Below, in pieces: positions 54,205 to 62,016 of a stretch of DNA of 64,000 bases. The stretch is from NCBI RefSeq assembly GCF_003285545.1, contig NZ_QLNV01000007.1, forward strand, positions 186,001 through 250,000, read 5' to 3'. The notes under the pieces were generated by a model. The model saw nothing but the letters and a program-made list of their open reading frames with translations. It ran no database searches and had not been told where the DNA came from. Made by a program: the position numbers and the translations under genes. Each line of letters starts with the position of its first letter. Positions within the stretch are counted from its first letter, which is position 1. This stretch comes from Sinomicrobium soli. GTDB lineage: Bacteria > Bacteroidota > Bacteroidia > Flavobacteriales > Flavobacteriaceae.

Positions 54205-54417
54205 CTATGATTCCCGATAGCTCAGCGCTCCGGAGGGGCAATGATCTATCTGATGCTTTATAGCTTCCTTCGAGGCGTGCTCCGGAGTTATCCAGGGCTT
54301 TGCTTTTGGGTCATAAACCTTGGGCAGGGTTTTGACACAGACACCGGCGTGAATGCATTTTTTGGGATTCCACAGCACCGTTAAATCCTCTTTCTGATAT
54401 TCTTTGACAGTTTCCAT
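54205..54417 (-). CDS. YjdI-like divergent 4Fe-4S protein
   Basis: 70 residues. 'WNPKKCIHAGVCVKTLPKVY' and 'HQIDHCPSGALSYRES' give three cysteines at the C-x5-C...C spacing of mono-cluster Fer4_19 proteins (E. coli YjdI). It follows the YjdJ-like acetyltransferase gene by 12 bp, the same partner arrangement as E. coli yjdI-yjdJ. The function of the pair is unknown. Confidence 0.9.
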   Translation of the reverse strand: METVKEYQKEDLTVLWNPKKCIHAGVCVKTLPKVYDPKAKPWITPEHASKEAIKHQIDHCPSGALSYRES

Positions 54418-54429
54418 AAGTGTGTTGTT

Positions 54430-54714
54430 TTATGATTTTAATACATCCCTGATCTCTTCTGTTTTACCAAATACGGCAGCCGCAAAAGGACACAGGGGAA
54501 TGATTTTTATATTTTTACTTCTTGCCATTTCTACAATTTTGTACAGCATCTGTTTGCCTACCCCTTTGCCGTTATATGCCGGTTCTACATCGGTATGATC
54601 TATGATGATCAATTCGGGCCCGGCAATGGAATAGGTCATCATCCCTGCCCGCTTTTCATTATCCCGCGCCATGGCATATCCTTTGGCGTCGCTTTGTTTT
54701 AGTTGTATTTCCAC
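54430..54714 (-). CDS. GNAT-family YjdJ-like acetyltransferase
   Basis: 94 residues. 'MMTYSIAGPELIIIDHTDVE', then PAYNGKGVGKQMLYKIVEMA (the Q/R-x-x-G-x-G/A acetyl-CoA loop as NGKGVGK) and 'SKNIKIIPLCPFAAAVFGK', which match the small YjdJ/NAT_SF branch. A decayed copy of its 5' half lies at 55655-55784. Its partner is the 4Fe-4S protein 12 bp downstream. Confidence 0.92.
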   Translation of the reverse strand: MEIQLKQSDAKGYAMARDNEKRAGMMTYSIAGPELIIIDHTDVEPAYNGKGVGKQMLYKIVEMARSKNIKIIPLCPFAAAVFGKTEEIRDVLKS

Positions 54715-54815
54715 AGTCTATGGTTTTAAGATTGTATTCAGAGATCCGTACAAACCCAGCTGTTTCCCGCCTGATGGAAAGCCACGGAATTTGTTTGCCG
54801 GTTCTGTTCCGCTTT

Positions 54816-55343
54816 TTATTTTTCTTTGATGAATTGCAGGAATGCCGTCAGTTTTACCGTGTCACTCACCACAATGCTTCCGGCTTCGGTAATGGCACTC
54901 CATGCCAGGTTAAAATCCTTCCTGTTGATACTTCCCGATATTTCAAAACCGGCTTTGGTTTGCCCGTAAAGATCCACGGCAATGCCATTGAAATCGACAT
55001 TCAGGCGGATTTCCCGGGTAACATCCCTGATCGTCAGCTTGCCCGCCATTGTATTTCCGTCAAAAGATCCGGAGATAAACAATATTTCGGGAAATAATGC
55101 CGCACTGAAAAAATCGTCCGATCGCAGATGCTTGTCCCTGTCCCTGTTATTGGTATTGACGGAAGCTGCTTTCGCCGTGAATTGAAAAGCTGCTCCTATG
55201 AAATCCTCACGATCCGTCTCAGCCGTAGCAGTGAAATCCCCAAAGTGACCGCTCACCGTAGAAATCATCATGTGTTTTACTTTAAAGCTGATTTCGGAGT
55301 GAGCAGTATCAATATTCCATTTTGTTTTTTGCACTATACTCAT
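54816..55343 (-). CDS. YceI-family lipocalin-like protein
   Basis: 175 residues, no signal peptide, so cytoplasmic. The family motifs WNIDTAHSEISFKVKHMMIS, 'STVSGHFGDFTATAETD' and 'SDDFFSAALFPEILFISGSF' are present. YceI proteins form a beta-barrel that binds long isoprenoid or amphiphilic molecules. A broken second copy lies at 57305-57828. Confidence 0.95.
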   Translation of the reverse strand: MSIVQKTKWNIDTAHSEISFKVKHMMISTVSGHFGDFTATAETDREDFIGAAFQFTAKAASVNTNNRDRDKHLRSDDFFSAALFPEILFISGSFDGNTMAGKLTIRDVTREIRLNVDFNGIAVDLYGQTKAGFEISGSINRKDFNLAWSAITEAGSIVVSDTVKLTAFLQFIKEK

Positions 55344-55578
55344 TATACCATTATTAATAATTACTATTTATTATGATCAGGAAGCTGTCATCGATTGTAT
55401 CCGCAATATGGTTAACTATGAACTAATTCCATGCCACAAACCTATTCAACTGATTAGCAATAAAATAAAAGGTAAAAAACAAAAATTATCATTCTAACTA
55501 TTGATACATTTCGAAAATATCAGAATTTCAAGAATATTTATAAGATGGATATCTCGCTCATCAGACCGTATTTTATCT

Positions 55579-55655
55579 GTGAAATTTTTAGAGATCATAA
55601 AGTAATTATCAAATGAAACACGTTAAACATTCGTGAATGGTTAAAAGTCTCCTTG
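55579..55655 (+). pseudogene. Remnant of an ArsR-family gene (5' part)
   Basis: GTGAAATTTTTAGAGATCAT through TTCGTGAATGGTTAAAAGTC aligns with the first ~75 bases of the intact ArsR gene at 42801. Translation gives VKFLEIIK, a stop, LSNETR, a one-base loss, then NIREWLK. About 80% of bases agree by eye. Confidence 0.75.
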
Positions 55656-55784
55656 CCGTCATGTGCAGGCTCTACATCGATATGATCTATCACGATCAAT
55701 TCGGGATCGGCAAAAGGAATAGACTATTAGTCCTACCCTTTCCTCATTGCATATCCTTTGGCACGGTTTAATTCTATTTCAAGA
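55655..55784 (-). pseudogene. Remnant of a YjdJ-like GNAT gene (5' half)
   Basis: The minus strand aligns with the start of the intact gene at 54572-54714 (e.g. CTACATCGATATGATCTATC versus CTACATCGGTATGATCTATG; CATATCCTTTGGCACGGTTT versus CATATCCTTTGGCGTCGCTT on the plus strand), with several indels and stops. Together with the ArsR and YceI remnants it marks an old local duplication. Nothing else is recognisable in 55344-55860. Confidence 0.75.
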
Positions 55785-55860
55785 ATTGTTATTCTTTTTT
55801 TATCAATGGGGTTAGAACAGGGTATAAAACCTCAAAACAAGTGCTGTCTTTTTGATCTTT

Positions 55861-57201
55861 TTAAAACCTGAATTCTGTTGTCAATACAAAATGATAAAGT
55901 GTATCCGGCAGGCTACTCTCTTTTAAAAAAGCACCCGGGAATACAATATTGGACTCCAGTTGTATGTTTATAAAACTGCTGGGTTCAAACGAGATATTGG
56001 CTCCCATTTGATGGGCTATAAACCTTTTGTTGTTTGTACTCGGATAATCCAGGGTCATGGGTGCGCCATATACACCGTCTTCTGTCGAATAGCGCCAAAA
56101 GACGTCATAATCTATTTCTGCCTGCCATTTGTTGAAGGTTGTGTTTATATAGGGATGAACATCGATGAGGTTGGAAGGGCCAAACCGGGCAACCCGCCCG
56201 AAATATGCTCCTCTGGGGTACAAAGCATCAAAGGTGTTCATTTTGTTGTCTGTAGCATCCCTGTCACCGCTTATCGCTTCCGTCTTTATGCCTAATCCGA
56301 AATCTCTTCCCATTATAGTAGTTTGTCTTTCTATATGCAGGGAAAGCGTCCATGCGGAAATATGCTGGTCCCCGAATGTCCCGAACTGGTACACCGCTTC
56401 ATTGTTATAGGTCAGCTTTTTATAGTTGCCAAAGTGCCTGATTCCGACAGATGTTCTTCGCTCATTTTCTGTCCCGCTGTTATATAGGGCATTATCATCT
56501 TTCTGATAGAAGATATATACATCCACACCGGTCGTTCCAGAAAGTTGTGTTGTCGTGTATATACCGGAAAAGGTTTCGTCAAACTTTAAATAATCATTGT
56601 CGAATACACCGGAAAAAGGTTGTACGGGAACCGAGAAAAATCCCTTTACCTTAAAATTCCGGTTTTGATAGTTTAGCTCTGTAAAATCAAATGATCTCCT
56701 AACATTAGGACCTTCCCGGATATCGACCAGCCTTCCCGAGCCCAGGCGCATGTTGTGCCTACCCGCGGCAATATCCCAGCTTGATGTGAATTGGTATTTG
56801 ACAAACAACTGGTTTATATAAAGCTCGTCTTTGTCTACCGGACTAATATCATCTTTATTTGTTGGCAAACTACTGCCCAGTTCTGTAAATAGTTCAAAAT
56901 TCCTGCCTGCTTTTAAATGGGCATGCGCTAAAAATCTATTTAAATACCAGCTATTATCCTGGCTTGCATAGCGGTCAAATTCACCATTAATAAATGATTC
57001 TGTTTGAAATCGCCAACTCCCCCCGAAGGAAAGTGTAGTATGGTGTGATATGTCAACAATTTTTAAATTTTGATACAGGGTTTTATCCTCTATAGAATCT
57101 ATTGATCTCAAATTATCTTGCTGGCGTAAAAGGGCAAACTCCTGACCATACATGGAACAATGAAAAGCAATCAACAATATCATACAATTTTTAAGTCTCA
57201 T
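55861..57201 (-). CDS. Outer-membrane porin of the alginate-export family
   Basis: 446 residues from ATG 57201 (MRLKNCMILLIAFHCSMYGQ), a signal peptide. The body is the alginate_exp-type barrel: 'TTLSFGGSWRFQTESFINGE', 'ELFTELGSSLPTNKDDISPV', 'DIAAGRHNMRLGSGRLVDIR' and a final FVLTTEFRF ending in phenylalanine. Members passively export or admit anionic polymers or small solutes; no alginate genes are nearby, so the substrate is open. It sits between the two copies (intact and broken) of the duplicated YceI/GNAT segment. Confidence 0.85.
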   Translation of the reverse strand: MRLKNCMILLIAFHCSMYGQEFALLRQQDNLRSIDSIEDKTLYQNLKIVDISHHTTLSFGGSWRFQTESFINGEFDRYASQDNSWYLNRFLAHAHLKAGRNFELFTELGSSLPTNKDDISPVDKDELYINQLFVKYQFTSSWDIAAGRHNMRLGSGRLVDIREGPNVRRSFDFTELNYQNRNFKVKGFFSVPVQPFSGVFDNDYLKFDETFSGIYTTTQLSGTTGVDVYIFYQKDDNALYNSGTENERRTSVGIRHFGNYKKLTYNNEAVYQFGTFGDQHISAWTLSLHIERQTTIMGRDFGLGIKTEAISGDRDATDNKMNTFDALYPRGAYFGRVARFGPSNLIDVHPYINTTFNKWQAEIDYDVFWRYSTEDGVYGAPMTLDYPSTNNKRFIAHQMGANISFEPSSFINIQLESNIVFPGAFLKESSLPDTLYHFVLTTEFRF

Positions 57202-57304
57202 AACTAAACCCAGGTTGGCAATACTACTCACGAATTGAAGGAAAGATTGCAATAATCTTTAGCCGATTTTTTACATATTGATTTTAAGACAATTACCCCC
57301 CTGA

Positions 57305-57828
57305 TTATTCTTTTGTAAATTGCAGGTCAATACTCAATTTTACAGTATCACTTACCGCAATACTACCTGTTTCCGTTATGACACTCCAAGACAGGTTGAA
57401 ATCCTTTCTGTTAATGGCACCGGACATTTCAAAACCAGCTTAGGTTTGCCCATAAGGGCCCACGGCCATTCTATTGAAATCAACATCCAAGTCAATTTCC
57501 TTGGTGGTATCCCTAATTGTTAAATCTCCTACCAAAGTGCTTCCGTCAAATGATTTGGACTTAAATATGATCTCAGGATTGGGGTCTGCATCGAAAAAAT
57601 CATCTGATTTCAAGTGTTTATCCCTATCACCATTTTTTGTGTTGATAGAACCGGTTTTTGCCGTGAAGTGAAAATCCGCATCAATGAAGTCCTTATTACC
57701 GGTCTCGGTTGTTGTATTAAAATCTTCAAAGTGACCGGCTACTGTAGAAATCATCATGTGCTTCACTTTTAGCAGATTTCAGAATGTACAGTGTCAATTA
57801 TCCATCTTGTTTTTTCTGTTGTACTCAT
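57305..57828 (-). pseudogene. Decayed second YceI-family gene
   Basis: Starts MSTTEKTRWIIDTVHSEI, loses frame within the next codons, regains it at KHMMISTVAGHFEDFNTTTE (57766 downward), reads intact 'GDRDKHLKSDDFFDADPNPE', then hits TAA in GPYGQT* (57440), where the intact copy has GQTKAGFEISGS. The 3' part still encodes recognisable sequence down to a stop at 57305. At least one frameshift and one nonsense change make it non-functional. Confidence 0.88.
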
Positions 57829-57858
57829 GCTTTTTACGATCTAAAAATCAGTACTCAT

Positions 57859-59661
57859 TTATTTGCTTTGATAACCTCCGTAATATTTTACCGGGGACCA
57901 GTCGGGGATTACTTCCGGTAGTTTTGGGTTCATATTTTGATATTCACCTGAAGCAAATACTACGTTGCCTCCCACTATGGTTAAAACTGATTTTAAATTA
58001 TTGATTTCTTTTTCCGGAACGGTGAAGTAATCACCGGATAATAGTGCTAAGTCTGCATACATACCGTTTTCTAAAGTCCCTTTAACGGTTTCTTCATCGG
58101 AAATCCAGGCACTGCCTTTGGTGTATAAATGCAAAGCTTCTTCTCTTGACAATTGGTTAGCCGGTTCGGATAGTTGAAGATCTCCTACGGTTTTACCTGT
58201 AATCAACCAATATAATGCGGGCCATGGATTGTAGCTTGCCACCCGTGTACCATCGGTTCCGGCTCCTACAGGAAGCCCCATATCCATCATTTTGCGAACG
58301 GGTGGTGCCTGTTTTGCCTTATCGGCTCCATAACGTTCAACGAAGTACTCCCCGGCATAGGCCATACGCGCCTGAATGGCAATCCCTCCGTTTAAAGTCT
58401 TTATTCGTTGCAGATCTTCTTCCTTTACTGTTTCTGCATGGTCAAACAACCACCTTTTGGACGCCAATTTTCCATTGGTTTCCTCGTTCACCTCTTCGAT
58501 CACATCCAACATGTTAGCTATGGTTTCTCCGTAAGTAGCGTGTATCCTGAATGGCCAGCCGTTATCTACATGAAGCCGTATGATTCTTTTGAGATCTTCC
58601 CGCCAGGTAGGTCTGTCTTCCAGCATAGGCTGAGGGGCCAGAAAATTTTCAAAATCACCGGCGCTCCAGGCCAGAAATTCTCCGCCGCCTTCCAGCTCAT
58701 ATCCGTGGTCCAGATGTATCTCCCCATTATGTCCAACCTCATTGTTGGCTATCCATTCCTGAAATTCTGCGTATTCCTCACCCTTGTTTTGCGGGAACAG
58801 ATAATAGGAAAGACGAATGGGCATTTCACCCGCTTCAGCCAGAAGTTTTGTACCCGCATAGTCCTTTGGAAATTTATGGCCTCCCCCACCGGCATCGATA
58901 CCGCTGGTAATCCCAAAGCTGTTTAGTTCCCGGTAGAATTGTCTGGTAGAGTTTACCATTTCTTCCTCTGATAAAGAAGGTAATGCCCCGATGCGGGCAT
59001 ATAAGATCCCCGGATTGGGTTCTGCCAAAAGCACACCGGTCAATTTACCGTCGGCGCCTTTTTCAAAACTACTGCCTTCCGGGGCCTTCGTATTTTCGTC
59101 AATCGCCAAAGCATCGAGTCCCGCCTGATTGAGCCAAGCCCTGCTGTACAAAAAAAGCACATAAGCAGGTACATCTCCGGTAGCCTCGTTGATCTCCTGT
59201 GGGGTCGGAAAACGCTTTTCTTCGAATTGAAAAGGGCTCCACCCGCCTATTACCCGGACCCATTGTCCTTTAGGGGTTCTCTCTGCCTGTTCTTTTAACA
59301 TCCGTAAGGCTTTCTTCAGGGACTTCACACCATCCCAACGGAGTTCGGCATTAAAAAAACGCCCGCCTCTTGTCAGGTGCAGATGCGAATCGTTGAGACC
59401 GGGGATTATGGTTTTGCCATGGGCATCAATGATTTTGGTCCCTTCGTTTTTCAGCTTTAAGATCTCTTCATTAGCTCCCGTCTCCAATACTTTTCCATCC
59501 TTTATAGCAATAGCTTCTGTAATTGTTCTGTCCGTATCCATAACAGCAACTTTTGCATTATGAACAATCAGGTCGGCAAACGCGATGTTTTTGCTCTCCT
59601 TTTCTTTACAGGAGACAAATGCCAGGACAATAGTTAAAACTAATATAAATCGTTTCATCAT
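57859..59661 (-). CDS. YtcJ-like amidohydrolase lipoprotein
   Basis: 600 residues with a lipoprotein signal (FILVLTIVLAFVSCKEKESK). Metal motif DSHLHLTRGG (HxH), 'RLHVDNGWPFRIHATYGETI', 'RWLFDHAETVKEEDLQR' and 'VGAGTDGTRVASYNP' (Asp) are in the order of amidohydrolase_3/YtcJ proteins. The enzymes hydrolyse C-N bonds of amides or cyclic compounds; substrate is not predictable here. It is downstream of an isochorismatase-like gene and a pirin gene on the same strand. Confidence 0.93.
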   Translation of the reverse strand: MMKRFILVLTIVLAFVSCKEKESKNIAFADLIVHNAKVAVMDTDRTITEAIAIKDGKVLETGANEEILKLKNEGTKIIDAHGKTIIPGLNDSHLHLTRGGRFFNAELRWDGVKSLKKALRMLKEQAERTPKGQWVRVIGGWSPFQFEEKRFPTPQEINEATGDVPAYVLFLYSRAWLNQAGLDALAIDENTKAPEGSSFEKGADGKLTGVLLAEPNPGILYARIGALPSLSEEEMVNSTRQFYRELNSFGITSGIDAGGGGHKFPKDYAGTKLLAEAGEMPIRLSYYLFPQNKGEEYAEFQEWIANNEVGHNGEIHLDHGYELEGGGEFLAWSAGDFENFLAPQPMLEDRPTWREDLKRIIRLHVDNGWPFRIHATYGETIANMLDVIEEVNEETNGKLASKRWLFDHAETVKEEDLQRIKTLNGGIAIQARMAYAGEYFVERYGADKAKQAPPVRKMMDMGLPVGAGTDGTRVASYNPWPALYWLITGKTVGDLQLSEPANQLSREEALHLYTKGSAWISDEETVKGTLENGMYADLALLSGDYFTVPEKEINNLKSVLTIVGGNVVFASGEYQNMNPKLPEVIPDWSPVKYYGGYQSK

Positions 59662-59674
59662 TACTGTGAATAAG

Positions 59675-59703
59675 AACGCTCTGCTCCATGGAAGCAGAGC
59701 GTT
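59675..59703. terminator. Strong intergenic hairpin
   Basis: AACGCTCTGCT (59675-59685) and AGCAGAGCGTT (59693-59703) are perfect complements around a 7-nt loop. On the minus strand it follows the isochorismatase-like gene and precedes the amidohydrolase gene; the tail is only weakly T-rich (CTTATTC), so it may be a terminator or an mRNA-stabilising hairpin. Confidence 0.7.
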
Positions 59704-59712
59704 TTGTATGGA

Positions 59713-60402
59713 TTAATGTTTAAGCATTTCTCTTGCGTACTGCACCCCTATGCCATAAGCGCCCCCGTATTTAACAACGAGGTCATTTACCGGCTTATAG
59801 GTTTCCTGCCTGGCCCAATCGCGTTGTAATTCCAACAGGTATTGCAGGGAGGTAATGGGTTTTGCACCGGCCTGAACCATACGCGTTACCGCCTGGTCAT
59901 GCGCTTCTTTGGAAACGTCTCCGGAGGCATCGGTTATCACATACACATCATAACCTTCACTAATGGCAGATAAAACAGGTCCTACAATGCAGACACTGGT
60001 CCACAAACCGGCCATAACGATTTTCTTTTTCCCTTTACCGGTAATCGCTTTATGCGCATTTTTATCCTCCCAGGTATTCATCGTAGTTCTATCTACGTAA
60101 CCGGAAGTTGATTCGGGATAAAATTCCTGGATTTCAGGAAAGACAGGACCGCTGAATGATTTTTCTGCAACCGTAGTAACAACCGTCGGAATTTTAAAGA
60201 TTTTAGAAGCTCCTGCCACGAGCCCTGTGTTGTTCCTTAATTCCGTCGTAGAAATACTATGTGTGGCAAATGCCATTTGCCCTTCATGATCTATCAATAG
60301 TAAAGAATGGTTTGTCGGATTTAATAATTCCGGACTGGGTTCTTGTGCAAATCCTAACAAACCGGAGATTCCGAATGCAATAAATAAAATTGTCTTTTTC
60401 AT
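59713..60402 (-). CDS. Secreted isochorismatase-like (YcaC-type) hydrolase
   Basis: 229 residues from ATG 60402 (MKKTILFIAFGISGLLGFAQ), a signal peptide, which is unusual because most family members are cytoplasmic. The nucleophilic cysteine is in 'GLWTSVCIVGPVLSAISEGY', and the catalytic aspartate in SLLLIDHEGQMAFAT. The C-terminal extension ('WARQETYKPVNDLVVKYGGA') is that of YcaC-like proteins. The substrate is unknown. It is followed by the amidohydrolase and preceded by a pirin gene. Confidence 0.92.
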   Translation of the reverse strand: MKKTILFIAFGISGLLGFAQEPSPELLNPTNHSLLLIDHEGQMAFATHSISTTELRNNTGLVAGASKIFKIPTVVTTVAEKSFSGPVFPEIQEFYPESTSGYVDRTTMNTWEDKNAHKAITGKGKKKIVMAGLWTSVCIVGPVLSAISEGYDVYVITDASGDVSKEAHDQAVTRMVQAGAKPITSLQYLLELQRDWARQETYKPVNDLVVKYGGAYGIGVQYAREMLKH

Positions 60403-60454
60403 TGTTGATTTAATTTGTGTCATTGTTGACGGTTATACATACTTTGATTCTTAT

Positions 60455-61171
60455 TTACATCCGCATAGGAACTTCCATTAGGAGTAGCTCGGTGTCGGAA
60501 TCAGCTTTTATCGCCAATTCCCGTACATCCCAGACCCCAAGTCCGTCCCTGTGGTTCATGGATTGGTTGTTTACGGTAACATTACCGCTAAGGACAAATA
60601 CATAGACCCCGTTGTTTTCCGGGTTCTTCAGGCTATAGGAGAGCTCTCTTCCCTTTTCGAGGCGGGTCATATTAAACCAGGCATCCTGGTGTATCCAAAC
60701 CCCTGCGTCATCCGGGTTGGGTGATAATACCTGCTGAAAACGGTTGTTGCGGTCTTCTGCCTTTAACGTTATCTGATCGTAACGGGGGGTGACATTCTGC
60801 TTGTTCGGAAAGACCCAGATCTGAAGGAACTTCACCTCTTTGTCCTTGTTTTTGTTATACTCGGAATGTGTTATCCCGGTTCCGGCACTTAACACCTGGA
60901 TGTCCCCGGATTTTATAACGGCTACATTCCCCATGCTATCCTTATGTTCCAGATCACCTTCGAGGGGAATGGAAATGATTTCCATATTTTGATGCGGATG
61001 GGTACCGAAACCCATCCCGGCAGAAACCCTGTCATCATTTAATACGCGGAGCACCCCGAAGTGCATACGCTCCGGGTCGTGGTAACTGGCAAAACTAAAG
61101 GTGTGCCGGGAGTGTAACCAGCCGTGATTGGCGTCTCCTCTTGTTTCTGCTTTGTGAAGTACAGTGTGCAT
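60455..61171 (-). CDS. Pirin-family bicupin protein (YhhW type)
   Basis: 238 residues. 'HGWLHSRHTFSFASYHDPER', 'GFGTHPHQNMEIISIPLEGD' (metal-binding His-x-His) and 'GTGITHSEYNKN' (third His and Glu) are the pirin metal site. YhhW-type pirins can act as quercetin dioxygenases in vitro; the native role is usually unknown. 53 bp separate it from the isochorismatase-like gene, so they probably form one unit. Confidence 0.95.
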   Translation of the reverse strand: MHTVLHKAETRGDANHGWLHSRHTFSFASYHDPERMHFGVLRVLNDDRVSAGMGFGTHPHQNMEIISIPLEGDLEHKDSMGNVAVIKSGDIQVLSAGTGITHSEYNKNKDKEVKFLQIWVFPNKQNVTPRYDQITLKAEDRNNRFQQVLSPNPDDAGVWIHQDAWFNMTRLEKGRELSYSLKNPENNGVYVFVLSGNVTVNNQSMNHRDGLGVWDVRELAIKADSDTELLLMEVPMRM

Positions 61172-61998
61172 AGTTTTAAATTCGTTATTTGATATATGAT
61201 TATAGCTGTTTCTTTCGCTCTATCCCGATCTATGTTTTACCGGGATTTATTTACTCCCCGCGGGAATTGCGCTATTTGTAATGGTTTGCGCCAAAAACGC
61301 TTTATGTGTCATTTTCCTTTTTAGTCGTGAACTGTTGGTACCTCCATTGTTTTTTCTGAAATATTTGCGATCCGGAATTTGTATGACGGATTGGATTCTT
61401 AATAGACTAATTTTATGCCATAATTATAACAACCTGAATAACAATATATTGAAAACAAGCTGCGTGTTTTTTATTTCCTTTTTTTAGTACTATTCTCTTA
61501 TATTAGAATTTTAAGGGGTTTTCAGTTTATTACAGGATTTATTCAGCGGTGAAGAGACTGATTACCCTTTATCCGTTCGATAACCCCGGAACATTGCGTT
61601 GGGTTCTTTATGCATCTTTATGGTACATCAGAAACATCTATTTTGCCCTTAAAAACTTTTTTAAAACATACCAAAAGGAGCGGCTTTAACGGCATGCCCT
61701 GCAATCTCCAATGTTTTATAGGATTGGAATTCAACAATTTGTGTTTTTGAAATATTATCTTTAACTTAAGGGTTCGTCTAAACTTTATCCTTTGGTTCCT
61801 GTATGTGTATATCCGGATTTCCGGTATGGGTTGGCGTACAACAGATGCTTTTGCACTACAGCGGTCCCGGATAGATTGAAATATAAAGTATCAGAATTAT
61901 TTTGTTTTCCCCAACTCTTGAACGATGACAATTATCAGGCTTCGGACTTAAGAAAAACCTGATATATATTTACGGTGATTTATTTAATTTCGCCAGAA
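61172..61998. other. 827-bp region without a clear gene
   Basis: Lies between the divergent pirin and histidine-kinase genes. I see no RNA gene, repeat or strong terminator. The only coding hint is a short GTG-started frame at 61549-61689, listed separately. Promoters for both flanking genes must lie here but I cannot place them with confidence. Confidence 0.6.
61549..61689 (+). CDS. Possible short ORF, unrecognised
   Basis: 46 residues from a GTG: VKRLITLYPFDNPGTLRWVL, then YASLWYIRNIYFALKNFF and KTYQKERL. It is aromatic and basic with an amphipathic look. The frame is open to a TAG at 61504 without an ATG. It may be a real small protein, the decayed end of a lost gene, or chance. Confidence 0.2.
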   Translation: MKRLITLYPFDNPGTLRWVLYASLWYIRNIYFALKNFFKTYQKERL

Positions 61999-62016
61999 AT
62001 GCCATTTTTAAAGTTC

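Noticed and set aside
58215-58926. Plus-strand frames of 100 and 172 residues opposite the amidohydrolase
   Set aside because: The minus-strand gene carries the metal motifs and signal peptide across this whole stretch; these are shadows.
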